From: Haloarcula taiwanensis | Lineage (GTDB): Archaea > Halobacteriota > Halobacteria > Halobacteriales > Haloarculaceae | Reading direction: 5' to 3' | Length of the DNA stretch: 64,000 nt | Assembly: GCA_002844335.1 (NCBI GenBank) | Contig: CP019154.1 | Location: forward strand, 1,116,001 to 1,180,000 | Shown: positions 7,888 to 17,577 of the stretch, piece by piece | Numbering within the stretch: the stretch's first letter is position 1 | Layout of the letters: each line of letters opens with the position of its first letter | Position numbers and translations under genes: made by a program | Notes under the pieces: model-generated | Databases searched by the model: none | The model's input: only the letters and a program-made list of their open reading frames with translations | Told to the model about the DNA's origin: nothing

Positions 7888-9339
7888 TCAGTTCAGCACC
7901 GAGTCCAGTACCTCGGTGGCCTCGTCGAACGTCAGGACGCCGGAGACGTGGCTACCGAGCGCGTAGACGCCGAGGCCCACGAGCGGGAGGATGCTCAGGT
8001 CGATGAACCACGGCCCGTATGGTTCCAGCGCGAGCAACAACAGCGTCGTGCCGAGGCCGAGAGCGAGCACCCGGACTGCCGGGAACCCGGTGAGTGGCTT
8101 GAGACCGACGTTACGCGCCGCTACCACGTGAGTCACCGCCATGAGCCCGTATGCGGTTGAGGTGCCGATAGCCGCGCCGACGATGCCGATTCGCGGTATC
8201 AGCGCTAGGTTCAGGACGACGTTCACCACCACCGACGCGCCGGTCGCGAGCAGCAACTGCCGCAGGTGTCCCCCAGCCTGTAGCACCGGCCAGATGACCC
8301 GCGCAATGGCGAAGCCGAGCACGCCCGGCAGGAGAACCTGGAGCGGTCGGACGCTCGCCTCATACGGTTCGCCGAAGTACACGGTGAGGAACTGCTCGCC
8401 CAGGACGAACACGCCGGCGACGAGCAACACCGTGAGGACGACGACGTACCGGAGGAGCCGCGACAGCAGCGACGTGAGGCGGTCTATCCGCCCGTCGGCC
8501 CAGAGGTCCGCCGTCGACTGAATCATCACCATCTCCATCGCCACCGAGACGACCCACATGAACTCAGAGACCTGCAGTGCCGCCCGGTAGTGACCGGTTG
8601 TCGTTGCGTCCCAGAAGTGACTGACAAGCAGGATGTCGACCTTGTACATGCTTGTCAGGAGGAGCGTGAGTACCATCGACTGGGCCCCGAACCGAACGAG
8701 CGGCCGCGCGTAGGTCCGGAGAGCCAGGCTACGTATCGACGGGAGTACGCCGGCCTCGCGGAACGCAAGTGCCGTCGAGAGCAGGCCGGTGAGCAGGAAC
8801 CCGGTCGCGAACCCGGCGAAGACACCCGGCACGCCGTACCCGGCCCCGGCCAGCCCGAGCCCCACGACGGCAAGGATGACCGACCGGGCCGGGACGAGCG
8901 GTTCGGCGAGTTCCTCCCGCTTGTAGGCGTGGAGCACGCCGCGCCCAAAGTAGTACAGCTGCTCCCCGACGACCGCACCGAGCATCAGGTACAGCGCCGT
9001 CTGGAGCGTCCCGTCGGTAAGCCAGGTTATGAGCCCGACCAGCGCCGGAATCCCGACGAGGAGGCTCCCGACGTGGAGTGCGAAGGACGTGGTGACAACG
9101 CTTGCTCGCTCCTCGCCGCGCTCCCGCGAGGCGTAGGTCTTGGTCGCCTCGAACAGCCCGAGGTTCAGTATCTTCCGGCTCGGGAGGAAAATCGCCATCA
9201 CGAGCGCGTAGGTCCCGAACCCGCCTTCGCCGACGGTACGGACCAGCAACGGGATGAAGACGGCGAAGGTCAGGAGTCGGCCGAGGTCGCCGGTAAACAC
9301 CGAGAGGTAGCCTTTCAGGATGCTGTCGTCATCGGCCAT
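7888..9339 (-). CDS. Wzx/AglR-type lipid-linked oligosaccharide flippase
   Basis: Polytopic membrane protein of 483 residues with about 12-14 hydrophobic helices, of the MATE/polysaccharide-biosynthesis family. It probably turns the dolichol-linked glycan to the outer face for AglB. The N-terminus SILKGYLSVFTGDLGRLLTFAVFIPLLVRTVG and the middle KVDILLVSHFWDATTTGHYRAALQVSE are typical. A longer frame to 9561 exists, but the ATG at 9339 overlaps the upstream stop codon (TGATG) and begins the family-like sequence, so it is preferred. It is the last gene of a four-gene minus-strand operon. Confidence 0.85.
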   Translation of the reverse strand: MADDDSILKGYLSVFTGDLGRLLTFAVFIPLLVRTVGEGGFGTYALVMAIFLPSRKILNLGLFEATKTYASRERGEERASVVTTSFALHVGSLLVGIPALVGLITWLTDGTLQTALYLMLGAVVGEQLYYFGRGVLHAYKREELAEPLVPARSVILAVVGLGLAGAGYGVPGVFAGFATGFLLTGLLSTALAFREAGVLPSIRSLALRTYARPLVRFGAQSMVLTLLLTSMYKVDILLVSHFWDATTTGHYRAALQVSEFMWVVSVAMEMVMIQSTADLWADGRIDRLTSLLSRLLRYVVVLTVLLVAGVFVLGEQFLTVYFGEPYEASVRPLQVLLPGVLGFAIARVIWPVLQAGGHLRQLLLATGASVVVNVVLNLALIPRIGIVGAAIGTSTAYGLMAVTHVVAARNVGLKPLTGFPAVRVLALGLGTTLLLLALEPYGPWFIDLSILPLVGLGVYALGSHVSGVLTFDEATEVLDSVLN

Positions 9340-10442
9340 CACTCGACGTAACCGAGGTCGCGCATCTGCTGTTTGAGGTCCTCGTCGACGTCCTCGCGCT
9401 CGACGTCGACCGTCTCGCCGTTCCGCACCATCGACACGTCGGCGTCGCGGCTCACGATTTTCGTCTCGAAGTCCTGCCACGCGACGGTCGTCGTGCCGTG
9501 CCACGGGGCGATGGTGAGCGTCTGGTCTCGGGGCGTCTCGCGGACGTCTTTCCCGTGCCACTCGGACGGGATCTCGCCGCCGACTTCGGCAAGCAGCGAC
9601 GGGGCGATGTCGAGGACGCTGAGTGGCTCACACAGCGAGAGGTCGTTCGTCGCCACGGGCACGGTGGTCAGCGCGTCGACCACCCGCCGCCGCTGTGGCT
9701 GGTGGAAGTAGTGTCCGTCCTCGCCGAACTCGTCGCCATGGTCCGAACTGAACACCACGAGCGGCTCCGACGAATCCACCGAGTCGACGAGGCGCTCTAT
9801 CTCGGCGTCCGCCCGAGAGAGGGTCTGGCGGTACTTCCGCGTAATCGTCTCCTTCTCGTCGGCAGTGAGCTTCTCAGGGGCGAACAGCGCCTTCCGGTCT
9901 ATCTCCTTGGGCACGGCGTCGTCGCCGAGGCCGTACGGGCGGTGGGTGCCCATCATGTGGAGCCACATGAACCGCGGGCCCGACTCGTCGTTGAACGCCG
10001 CGATGGCGTTGTCGATGAGTTCGTCGTCCGGGAGCCGGTTCGATAGCTTCGCGTGGGGCGGCCGGAAGCGGTGGTAGACCTTCCGGATGAGGTCGAACTG
10101 TGAGGCGAACTGTCGGAGCGGGTTGCCGCGGTTGCCCGCCTCGCAGTAGTTCTCGTAGACGTCAAATCCCGCGTCGAACCCGAACCGCGGGTCAGTGTGG
10201 GGAGACGAGGAGAGGCCAATCGTCGTGTATCCGGCCTGGGAGAAGGCTTCGGCGACTGTCGGGGACATCGCGCGGGACTCGATAGCCCCCTGGTACGAGG
10301 CGGTCAGAATACTGGCGAGGCTCGGTCGCGTGTAGTGGGCCCCGGTCACGCCCCGGTGGTTCGAGAACGTAGAAACGAACTCCATCGCGTCTAGGAAATC
10401 GTGACGGACGGAGTCCGCAGTAACGAAGATGACATCCCTCAT
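9339..10442 (-). CDS. Sulfatase-like alkaline phosphatase superfamily protein with Thr nucleophile
   Basis: Protein of 367 residues. The metal-binding N-terminus is VIFVTADSVRHDF and the second metal site is VVFSSDHGDEFGEDGHYFH, as in sulfatases and phosphoglycerol transferases. At the place of the formylglycine motif CxPxR it has TRPSL followed by ASILTA, so Thr replaces Cys and Leu replaces Arg. It therefore cannot be a standard formylglycine sulfatase; a phosphohydrolase or phosphotransferase is more likely (inference). There is no signal peptide, so it should act in the cytoplasm. The C-terminus is QMRDLGYVE. The frame can be extended to a GTG at 10454, but ATG at 10442 begins the conserved strand. 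Confidence 0.8.
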   Translation of the reverse strand: MRDVIFVTADSVRHDFLDAMEFVSTFSNHRGVTGAHYTRPSLASILTASYQGAIESRAMSPTVAEAFSQAGYTTIGLSSSPHTDPRFGFDAGFDVYENYCEAGNRGNPLRQFASQFDLIRKVYHRFRPPHAKLSNRLPDDELIDNAIAAFNDESGPRFMWLHMMGTHRPYGLGDDAVPKEIDRKALFAPEKLTADEKETITRKYRQTLSRADAEIERLVDSVDSSEPLVVFSSDHGDEFGEDGHYFHQPQRRRVVDALTTVPVATNDLSLCEPLSVLDIAPSLLAEVGGEIPSEWHGKDVRETPRDQTLTIAPWHGTTTVAWQDFETKIVSRDADVSMVRNGETVDVEREDVDEDLKQQMRDLGYVE

Positions 10443-10481
10443 TGCTACCAGCACCGATTGAGAAACACTTGAGTCCTACGG

Positions 10482-11777
10482 TCAGTCCACGTAGCCGAGG
10501 TCTTTCAGCATCTCTTGCGTGTCGGCATCGATGTCCTGGTCGCTGACGTCGCTGCCGGCGCTGTCCCACGCCTGGAGCTTCTCGCGGAGGTCGTCGTACG
10601 GCGTCCCGTCCGTCGCGCCGGCGGCGACGAGGTCGTTCGTCTCCTCGGGGTCCGCCGAGAGGTCGTACAGTTCGTGCTCGGTCCCCTCGCGAATGAGCTT
10701 CCACCCCGGCGTGCGGAGGCCGATGGACTCCGCGAACTCCGGATAGGCGGTCAGGAACGCGTCTCGGTCTCCCGGCGGCGTCCCGTCGTCGTTCACGCGG
10801 AGGCTCCGCCCCTCGAACGCGTCCGGGACCTCGACGTCCAGCAGGTCGAGCACCGTCGGCGCGATGTCGATTGTCCGGACCTGGTCGGAGACGGTCTCCG
10901 CGTCGATGTCCGGGTGGTGGAACGCGAGCGGGACGTGCAGTTCCTCGTCGTAGAGCTGGCGGCCGTGGCCCGTGTAGCCGTGGTCGTCCAGCGCCTCCCC
11001 GTGGTCGGCCGTGAGAATCACGAGCGTCTCCTCGCGGAGGTCCCGCGCTTCGAGTTCGTCGAGTACCTGCTGGACGTACCCGTCGACGAGCTTCATCGCG
11101 GCCGTGTACTCGTCGTGCGTGTCGAGGTCGCCGCGGTCGTAGTTCCGCGGTTCGTGCATGTCGAAGTAGTGGACCCAGCCGAAGAAGGGGCCGTCGACGC
11201 GGTCTAGCTGCTCGACGGCGTCCTGTGTCACGCTCTTTGCCGTCCGACAGTGCAGTCTGATGAGTCCCGTCTGTCGCAGGAGCGACTTGAGGTTCCACTG
11301 CTCGGTCCCGACGTCTTTCACCGCACCGAACACCGTGTTGAACGTCTTCGTGTCGTATATCCGGCTCAGAATCGGGTACAGCGTATCGTAGGAGCCGCCG
11401 CCGTCACAGTACTCGTCGAAGCCCCGGCCCAGCCCCGAGTGCTCGTCGCTGAGGTGGTCGACGCTGACGACGCCGAACGTGTCGTGGCCCGCGTCCTGTA
11501 CCGACTCCGCGAGGACGGGGATAGACTCGTCGAGCCCCCAGCCGTTCTCCTGGACGCCGTGGGTGTGGGGGTACGAGGCGGTCATGAACGACGTGAGGCT
11601 CGGGTCGGTGGTGTTTGCCACGGTGAACGCCCGGTCGAAGTACAACCCCTCGGTCGCCAGCCGTTCGAGCGTCGGGACGATGCCCTCCGAGATGCCCCGC
11701 TGGAGCCAGTCTTCCCGGAGACAGTCGATGCTGACGAGCAGTACGTTCTCGATAGCGTGTGAGTCGAAATCTTGCAT
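10482..11777 (-). CDS. Sulfatase-like alkaline phosphatase superfamily protein with Thr nucleophile
   Basis: Protein of 431 residues in the same operon. N-terminal metal site NVLLVSIDCLREDWL; the active-site loop ANTTDPSLTSFMTASYPHTHG again has Thr where sulfatases have Cys, and Leu where they have Arg. The second metal site is VILTADHGEALDDHGYTGHG. Residues 290-380 contain the sulfatase-like TVLDLLDVEVPDAFEGRSL segment. No signal peptide. C-terminal tail MLKDLGYVD. It probably removes or transfers a phosphate or sulfate group on a glycan precursor or nucleotide sugar. It starts two bases after the upstream glycosyltransferase stop, so the genes are co-expressed. Confidence 0.8.
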   Translation of the reverse strand: MQDFDSHAIENVLLVSIDCLREDWLQRGISEGIVPTLERLATEGLYFDRAFTVANTTDPSLTSFMTASYPHTHGVQENGWGLDESIPVLAESVQDAGHDTFGVVSVDHLSDEHSGLGRGFDEYCDGGGSYDTLYPILSRIYDTKTFNTVFGAVKDVGTEQWNLKSLLRQTGLIRLHCRTAKSVTQDAVEQLDRVDGPFFGWVHYFDMHEPRNYDRGDLDTHDEYTAAMKLVDGYVQQVLDELEARDLREETLVILTADHGEALDDHGYTGHGRQLYDEELHVPLAFHHPDIDAETVSDQVRTIDIAPTVLDLLDVEVPDAFEGRSLRVNDDGTPPGDRDAFLTAYPEFAESIGLRTPGWKLIREGTEHELYDLSADPEETNDLVAAGATDGTPYDDLREKLQAWDSAGSDVSDQDIDADTQEMLKDLGYVD

Positions 11778-11779
11778 TG

Positions 11780-12784
11780 TCAGTCCTCACCGATGATGGC
11801 GTTGACGCGGTACGGTCGCTCGTCCCGGTACTGCTGTTTCACTATCATCTCCGCGAGGAACCCGAACATCACCAGCTGGACGCCGAACAGGACCAGCGCG
11901 ACGGTCAGGATGAGCCGCGGGACGTGCGGTGCCAGCGACTGTCCGAAGGCGTACTTGAGAAACACCATGTGTGACCCGATGAGGCCGCCGGCCGTCATCA
12001 GGACGAGCCCGATACCGCCGAAGAAATGCGACGGCCGGGTGGAAAACCGGTTCCAGAAGACGTGAAACAGGAGGTCGACGAACCCCTTGACCAGCCGCTT
12101 CATCCCGTACTTCGTCTCCCCGGCGGTTCGCGGCCGGTGGTCGACGGGCAGTTCCGTTATTTTGTACCCTCGCTTGTGGAGCTTCGCCGGGATGTACCGG
12201 TGGCCCTCGCCGTAGAGGTCTATCTCCTTCAGCCCCGCAGCTCGGTAGGCGGTCAGCGTGCATCCGAAGTCGTGAATGTCCGGCCCTGTCAGCTTCGCCA
12301 ACCGTGTCTGTATTGCCGACGGAATAGTTTTCGAGAGCGGGTCGTCGCGGTCGCGCCGCCAACCGCTGACGCAGTCGTACCCCTCTTCGAGTTTCGTGAG
12401 GAGCTTCGGGATGTCTGCCGGATTGTTCTGCCGGTCGGCGTCCATCGTCACGATGTATTCCCCTATCGAGTAGTCGATTCCGGCAGCCAGGGCCGCACTT
12501 TGCCCGAAGTTACGTCGAAGTAAGACTCCTGTCACTTCGTCACGGTCCGTCGCGATCTGCTGTATCGTCTCGGCCGTCCCGTCCGTACTCCCATCGTCAA
12601 CGACAACTATCTCGTATGGGCCGTACGTCGTATTCTCACGGAACGTAGACTGGATCTCGTCGACTAGCGGCTCCAGATTCTCGGACTCGTTATATGCAGG
12701 AAGCACAATAGACGTTTGGACGTCACTGTCGGTATCTGTCGCTGATACGGCCGACCCGTCCGGTAGACTCCCTGTTTTTGCCAT
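11780..12784 (-). CDS. GT2 glycosyltransferase with C-terminal membrane helices (GtrB/ArnC type)
   Basis: Enzyme of 334 residues that likely transfers a sugar from a nucleotide donor to dolichyl phosphate. Residues 25-70 have the GT2 start (SIVLPAYNESENLEPLVDEI) and IVVVDDGSTDGTAE; VTMDADRQNNP near residue 115 is the DxD donor site. GEGHRYIPAKLHKRGYKITELPV is the polyprenyl-phosphate GT signature. Two C-terminal hydrophobic helices (SHFFGGIGLVLMTAGGLIG and LILTVALVLFGVQLVMFGFLAEM) match GtrB-like proteins. It leads a four-gene operon; a TATA-like ttaataaatgc on the minus strand lies near 12814-12824. Confidence 0.85.
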   Translation of the reverse strand: MAKTGSLPDGSAVSATDTDSDVQTSIVLPAYNESENLEPLVDEIQSTFRENTTYGPYEIVVVDDGSTDGTAETIQQIATDRDEVTGVLLRRNFGQSAALAAGIDYSIGEYIVTMDADRQNNPADIPKLLTKLEEGYDCVSGWRRDRDDPLSKTIPSAIQTRLAKLTGPDIHDFGCTLTAYRAAGLKEIDLYGEGHRYIPAKLHKRGYKITELPVDHRPRTAGETKYGMKRLVKGFVDLLFHVFWNRFSTRPSHFFGGIGLVLMTAGGLIGSHMVFLKYAFGQSLAPHVPRLILTVALVLFGVQLVMFGFLAEMIVKQQYRDERPYRVNAIIGED

Positions 12785-13017
12785 TCTGAGGGTCTGTATG
12801 TGCTACAAGATGCGCATTTATTAACAGTTGCCATTTGCTACCTGCTCAAATTATGCCGATACCGCGAACATCCCGATCATTAGTCCTTTAGAGTGGTTTT
12901 CAGGCTGACACTCCCCTGATGAAGAGACGTATACAAAATCAACACGCATGCCTGTAATCGGGGTGCTGTCTCCCGGAACCGTACAGACTATTACAGTCAG
13001 TGGTCAATCACGAGGAA

Positions 13018-14718
13018 ATGCCCTCTATCCTGTGGAACAGAATCAGCAAGTCGGTCCGACGTGAGCCGTTTGTGCCGCTCATCGCGCTCGCTGCGTTCCT
13101 GCTGATGGTCTTCGGTACCTGGCGACTGCGGCCGCATCTGACGTTTCCGGACGAAACCGGCGCTATCGAACTCGCTCTCAGGATGGGATACGAGCAGAAC
13201 CCCTTCATCGATAACTTCCGGAAAGGCGGGAACCTCCACCTCTACCTTCTGGCGCTCTCTTTCGTCCCGGTGACGCTGTACTGGCTTGTGACCGGACAGT
13301 TCGGCGACATCATGTCGGGCGCAGCCAGCGTCGGAAGCTCGCCGAGCTGGGGTGTGTCTCCCGACCTTCTCACAGCCTTCTACGACGTGCTGTTCGCCGG
13401 TCGGCTTGTATCTGTCTTGTTCGGTGTCGGGACTGTTGTCGTCCTCTATTACCTTGGTAGAGAACTACTGGACCGCCGTGCCGGAATCCTCGCGTCCGTT
13501 TTTCTCACGACTTCTGTCGGGTATGTCCTCACCGCCCACTACGCTACTGAGGACGTCCCGATGACGTTCTTCCTCATGCTCGGATTCCTGCTAACGGTTC
13601 GTGCGTTTCATTCGAGAGAGACCAGAACGTTGTTGGCTGCCGCACTGGTCGCTGGTTTAGCAGCGTCGACGAAGGCAACCGCCGGGCTCCTCGTCTTGCC
13701 TATTGCTATCGTCATCATCGAACGCCACTGGGACGAATCGGGGACCGTCGGTGAGTTCATCAAAGCGGTTTGGAGGTACCCGACGCTAACTATACTCGGT
13801 TACATCGCCACGACCCCGTCAATCTTTTTCCATCCAGTGTCGTGGGCCGATGAGATTTCTCGGTACGTCGTCCGCAGTACGAGCGACTCCGTCTCGTACA
13901 ACTGGTCTGACCCCGGGTGGCTCATTCAGCTTGCACACCTCGCCGAAGGACAGGGCATCGTACTGTTCCTGTTTTCGATACTGTCCGTACTACTCGTCAT
14001 CGCTTTCCTCTTGCGAGGCACCCTTGACAGTGCGGTCTGGTTGTTGCTTCTCTATGCTATCCCGTACTTCGCAGTCATCACTCAGGGGAACATGACACAG
14101 TTCCCGCGTGTGATGCCGTTATTCCCGGTTCTCGCGGTCCTCGCCGGCGTCGCCGGGTCCGATCTGACCCGATCCGATCGCTCAATGCGCGTGGTCGGCA
14201 TCGGATTTCTCACGCTCGTCGTCGTCTTTTCGGGCGTACACACTGTCGCCGGTGTCGCCGATGTCAGCCAGTCCCGGCAGGAGGCAACTGAGTGGACACA
14301 CGCGAATCTGGATAGCGCTGATACTGTCGACGTGTATTCCCAGCGCGTGTACCTCCCGGAGTTCCCCGAAGAAGCGACCGTGAACCGGTACGTCATTCAT
14401 TCGACGTTCCCTCGCGAGGAGTGGCAGCCGGGGCTTGAACGACTGGACTGTAACGCGCCCGAGTACGTCGTGCTCTCCAGTTACCACTACTTCCGCTTTT
14501 TCAAGGATCCGTCCGTGTACCCGGGTGTGACTGAACGCATGTCGGCGCTGTTTGCCGAGGAGGACTACGAAATCGTCCGGACGTTCGGTCCGCCGGTGGA
14601 CACCGAACTCAGCGCGGAGCGAAAGTTCAGAGACAGCGCCGGACTTTCGTCGTTCCCCGAAGACGGAAACCCGACTATCGTCGTGCTAAAGCGGATAGAC
14701 GATGAACCGGCTTGCTAA
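13018..14718 (+). CDS. GT39/ArnT-like membrane glycosyltransferase
   Basis: Polytopic protein of 566 residues from the ATG at 13018 (the frame extends to a GTG at 13000, which is less likely). After helix 1 the first external loop has TFPDETGAIELALRMGY, with the acidic DE pair that is catalytic in GT39 and ArnT-like GT-C enzymes. About ten hydrophobic helices follow, then a soluble C-terminal domain of about 150 residues. GT39 enzymes use a polyprenyl-phosphate sugar on the outer face. A possible role is adding a terminal sugar to the lipid-linked or protein-linked glycan. A TATA-like actattacag lies about 27 bases before the ATG. Confidence 0.75.
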   Translation: MPSILWNRISKSVRREPFVPLIALAAFLLMVFGTWRLRPHLTFPDETGAIELALRMGYEQNPFIDNFRKGGNLHLYLLALSFVPVTLYWLVTGQFGDIMSGAASVGSSPSWGVSPDLLTAFYDVLFAGRLVSVLFGVGTVVVLYYLGRELLDRRAGILASVFLTTSVGYVLTAHYATEDVPMTFFLMLGFLLTVRAFHSRETRTLLAAALVAGLAASTKATAGLLVLPIAIVIIERHWDESGTVGEFIKAVWRYPTLTILGYIATTPSIFFHPVSWADEISRYVVRSTSDSVSYNWSDPGWLIQLAHLAEGQGIVLFLFSILSVLLVIAFLLRGTLDSAVWLLLLYAIPYFAVITQGNMTQFPRVMPLFPVLAVLAGVAGSDLTRSDRSMRVVGIGFLTLVVVFSGVHTVAGVADVSQSRQEATEWTHANLDSADTVDVYSQRVYLPEFPEEATVNRYVIHSTFPREEWQPGLERLDCNAPEYVVLSSYHYFRFFKDPSVYPGVTERMSALFAEEDYEIVRTFGPPVDTELSAERKFRDSAGLSSFPEDGNPTIVVLKRIDDEPAC

Positions 14719-14823
14719 TGACAACTATATGTCGAAATCACTCCCCGGGACCCGTTCTCTCCGCCCACAGACACTACAGAGTAGCCAGCGAATCACCCGT
14801 GACACCGAACGAAAGTGGATTCT

Positions 14824-15963
14824 ATGACTGACGAATCACTCCCGAGTGTCTGCGTCGTGACCCATCCCCTCGCCGCTGCTGGCGAGAACGCCACACGAAG
14901 CCTGCTCGACATCCTGTCGGCTGTGACATCGGTCGCGCTCGTGACGGCTGATCTGCCGGCTGATTCCGAGATTCGCGACCGGCACGAACTCGTCGAGCTC
15001 ACGCAGAAAGGCGCGGGCGACTCCGTCGTCACCGCCGCCGTCCGGTTCCTGTTGAACCAGCTCCGGATGTGCCGCGTCATCGCCGACCGTGACGAAGACG
15101 TAGTCCTGTTTTTCGGCGCAACGTCGTACCTGCTTCCCATTATCGCGGCTCGGTTGCTCGGTAAAACGGTTCTCGTCGAACCCCGCGGTGATGTGCCGCT
15201 GACGCTCCGGCTGAACTGGGAACAGCAGTTGCCGGACCCGGTGGCTGCCGGGCTCGCCAGTGCCGTCCGTGCACTTGAACGAGCCGGCTTCGCCGCGGCT
15301 CACGGGGTCATCACATACACGCCCGAGATGGCCCGCCAACTGGACCTGCATCCGGAATCCCCGACCGTGTATCCGACGGGGGCGCGCTACGTCCGGACGG
15401 ATGAATTTCGCGTCCAGCAGCCCTACGCCGACCGCGACCGCATCGTCGGGTTCCTCGGTCGGCTTGACGAAGAAAAGAACGTCCGCGAACTCGCTGCTGT
15501 CGCCACAGAGCTACCCGACGACGTGACCTTCCGGTTCATCGGCGACGGTGACCTCCGGGAGTGGCTGGAAACCGAACTCGCGTCTGAAATCGAGCGCGGC
15601 GCAGTCGAACTCACCGGCTGGGTGGATCACGACGATGTGCCCGACCAACTCAACGATCTCTCGCTGCTCGTGTTGCCGTCACAGCCGACGGAGGGACTAC
15701 CGACGACAATACTGGAAGCGCTGGCCTGCGGAACGCCGGTACTGGCCTCACCGGTTTCGGGCGTTCCAGACGTTGTCCGCGAGGGCGAAACCGGCTTCCT
15801 GCTTGATTCACGGGAGCCGCCGGCGCTTCGACAGACTATACTCGATAGTCTGGACCGAGACGATCTTGACAACATCAGCGAGAACGGACGCAACCGAATC
15901 GAGACTGAGTACAGCTTTGAGGCGGCCTGTGAGCGGTACAGGTCGATACTCAAGCGGCTGTAG
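14824..15963 (+). CDS. GT4 glycosyltransferase
   Basis: GT-B fold glycosyltransferase of 379 residues. The N-terminal domain begins PSVCVVTHPLAAAGENATRS. The C-terminal donor domain contains RIVGFLGRLDEEKNV, FRFIGDGDLREWLE and the EGLPTTILEALACGTPVLASPVSGVPDVVREGETGFLL stretch with the E-x7-E motif that binds the nucleotide sugar. No membrane segment. GTG at 14815 is an alternative start. Lies 105 bases after the GT39-like gene and probably belongs to the same glycan pathway. Sugar specificity unknown. Confidence 0.88.
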   Translation: MTDESLPSVCVVTHPLAAAGENATRSLLDILSAVTSVALVTADLPADSEIRDRHELVELTQKGAGDSVVTAAVRFLLNQLRMCRVIADRDEDVVLFFGATSYLLPIIAARLLGKTVLVEPRGDVPLTLRLNWEQQLPDPVAAGLASAVRALERAGFAAAHGVITYTPEMARQLDLHPESPTVYPTGARYVRTDEFRVQQPYADRDRIVGFLGRLDEEKNVRELAAVATELPDDVTFRFIGDGDLREWLETELASEIERGAVELTGWVDHDDVPDQLNDLSLLVLPSQPTEGLPTTILEALACGTPVLASPVSGVPDVVREGETGFLLDSREPPALRQTILDSLDRDDLDNISENGRNRIETEYSFEAACERYRSILKRL

Positions 15964-16127
15964 GTGTGCTATCTTGCTGATTGGCCAGCGTTCCGATAGT
16001 CGGCACGTCACCTATCGCCTCACAGGCTGATTAGGCGCGTTACCACGGTATACGCTGATTTACACACCCACTCACAGAGATATCAACAAGTTCTAATAAC
16101 GTCTTGTCCATCTCCTGATGCATACGG

Positions 16128-17564
16128 ATGCGAATCGGACAAACATCGTTCATCTCTTTCGTTTCGAAGGGGCTCTCTTCTGCGGCCGGCTTCATCGCCA
16201 CGATCCTGTTCGCACGATTACTCGGTGCGGAAGTCCTCGGGAGATACTATCTCTTGCTCTCTATCGTTGCGTGGCTCTCGCTTCTGGGATCTATCGGAAT
16301 CGGCAGCGCGATTACGAAACGGGTCAGCGAGGGGACGGACATAGGGGAGTACAAGCTTGCGGGGGGGCTCACAATTGCAGCCATCGGTGGCGTAATCATT
16401 GTCGGTCTGTTGCTGTTTCAGGACGTCGTCACCAGCAGCTTTGATGTCGACCATATCGGGTTCGTAATTATCCTTCTCGCGGTTGGACTACTCGGGTCGT
16501 ACGTCGATGCGATGCTCAACGGGGCCCACATGGTCCACGTCGCGGCGGTGCTCAAGGTTGCACGACGAATCGCCAGGACGGTCCTGCAGGTCGGAGGTGT
16601 ACTTCTCAGCTTCGGATTGACTGCGCTCGTCATGGGGTATGCGCTGGGTGGCCTCGTCCTCGTGGTCGCCGGGCTCTACGTTCTCGGTGGACCGTACAAC
16701 CTTCCGGAGAAGAAACACTTCGAGCGTCTCGTCGACTACGCGAAGTACGCTTGGATGGGGCGGCTCGAAGGGAAAACGTTCCAGCAAGCCGACGTTATCA
16801 TTCTCGGGCTGTTCGTGCCGAGTTCGCTCGTCGGCGTCTATGGGATCACCTGGAACATCGCGAACTTCCTCATTATCTTCAGTACGTCGATCAGTGGCGC
16901 GCTGTTTCCAGAACTGAGCAAGCTGTCGGTAGACGATCGAGACCAACAGGTCGCATCCCTCGTAGAGGATGCGCTCTCGTACACCGGGTTGGTGACGATA
17001 CCCGGTCTCGTCGGCGGGCTGTTGTTGTCCAATCGCATCCTTCGAATCTACGGTGACGAGTTCGTACAGGGGGCACAGGTCCTCGGGCTGCTTATTCTCT
17101 CTGTGTTGTTCTACGGCTACCAGAAGCAGTTCACGAACGCGCTCGGGGGGATCGACCAACCGAAGGCGGCGTTCAAGGTAAACGGGATACTGATCGCCTC
17201 GAACGTGACACTGAACGCGGCGCTTGTCTATACCATCGGTATGACCGGGGCTGCGCTGGCGTCCGCGCTGTCTTCGCTCCTGAGCCTGATCGGTGGCTAT
17301 CTCATCCTTGGCAGACATCTCGACTTCAGTGTTCCAGTCACCGAAATCTTGCGACAGATTGGTGCGACGGTAGCGATGGGGATACTCGTCACCGTTCTCA
17401 ACGGTGTGCTAACGCGGGCGAACGAACCGTTCCCCAACGAGGTCGCGACGACCGCACTTATCATCCTTGGGGCGGCCACCTATTTCGCAGTGTTAGTGTC
17501 TATCTCGTCTCAGTTCCGGACTGTAGTCCTCGACAACATCCCGCAAGTCGCTTCACTGCGATAA
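16128..17564 (+). CDS. Wzx-type polysaccharide flippase (second copy in the island)
   Basis: Polytopic membrane protein of 478 residues with about 14 helices. N-terminus TSFISFVSKGLSSAAGFIATILFARLLGAEVLGRYYLLL is characteristic of the polysaccharide-biosynthesis flippase family. The middle segment QQADVIILGLFVPSSLVGVYGITWNIANFL matches the PF01943/PF14667 type pattern. A TATA-like ttctaataacg lies about 32 bases before the ATG. It is only distantly similar by eye to the flippase at 7888-9339, so the window encodes two different flippases, perhaps for two lipid-linked glycans. Its 3' end meets a convergent sulfatase-like gene 13 bases away. Confidence 0.87.
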   Translation: MRIGQTSFISFVSKGLSSAAGFIATILFARLLGAEVLGRYYLLLSIVAWLSLLGSIGIGSAITKRVSEGTDIGEYKLAGGLTIAAIGGVIIVGLLLFQDVVTSSFDVDHIGFVIILLAVGLLGSYVDAMLNGAHMVHVAAVLKVARRIARTVLQVGGVLLSFGLTALVMGYALGGLVLVVAGLYVLGGPYNLPEKKHFERLVDYAKYAWMGRLEGKTFQQADVIILGLFVPSSLVGVYGITWNIANFLIIFSTSISGALFPELSKLSVDDRDQQVASLVEDALSYTGLVTIPGLVGGLLLSNRILRIYGDEFVQGAQVLGLLILSVLFYGYQKQFTNALGGIDQPKAAFKVNGILIASNVTLNAALVYTIGMTGAALASALSSLLSLIGGYLILGRHLDFSVPVTEILRQIGATVAMGILVTVLNGVLTRANEPFPNEVATTALIILGAATYFAVLVSISSQFRTVVLDNIPQVASLR

Positions 17565-17577
17565 CCGGTGAAGCTGA

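Noticed and set aside
9339-9561. N-terminal extension of the first flippase to base 9561
   Set aside because: The extension is Arg-rich shadow sequence of the upstream gene; ATG at 9339 overlaps the stop codon and begins the family sequence.
10192-11298. 368-codon minus-strand frame rich in Arg and Pro
   Set aside because: Out-of-frame shadow of the sulfatase-like gene at 10482-11777; no domain.
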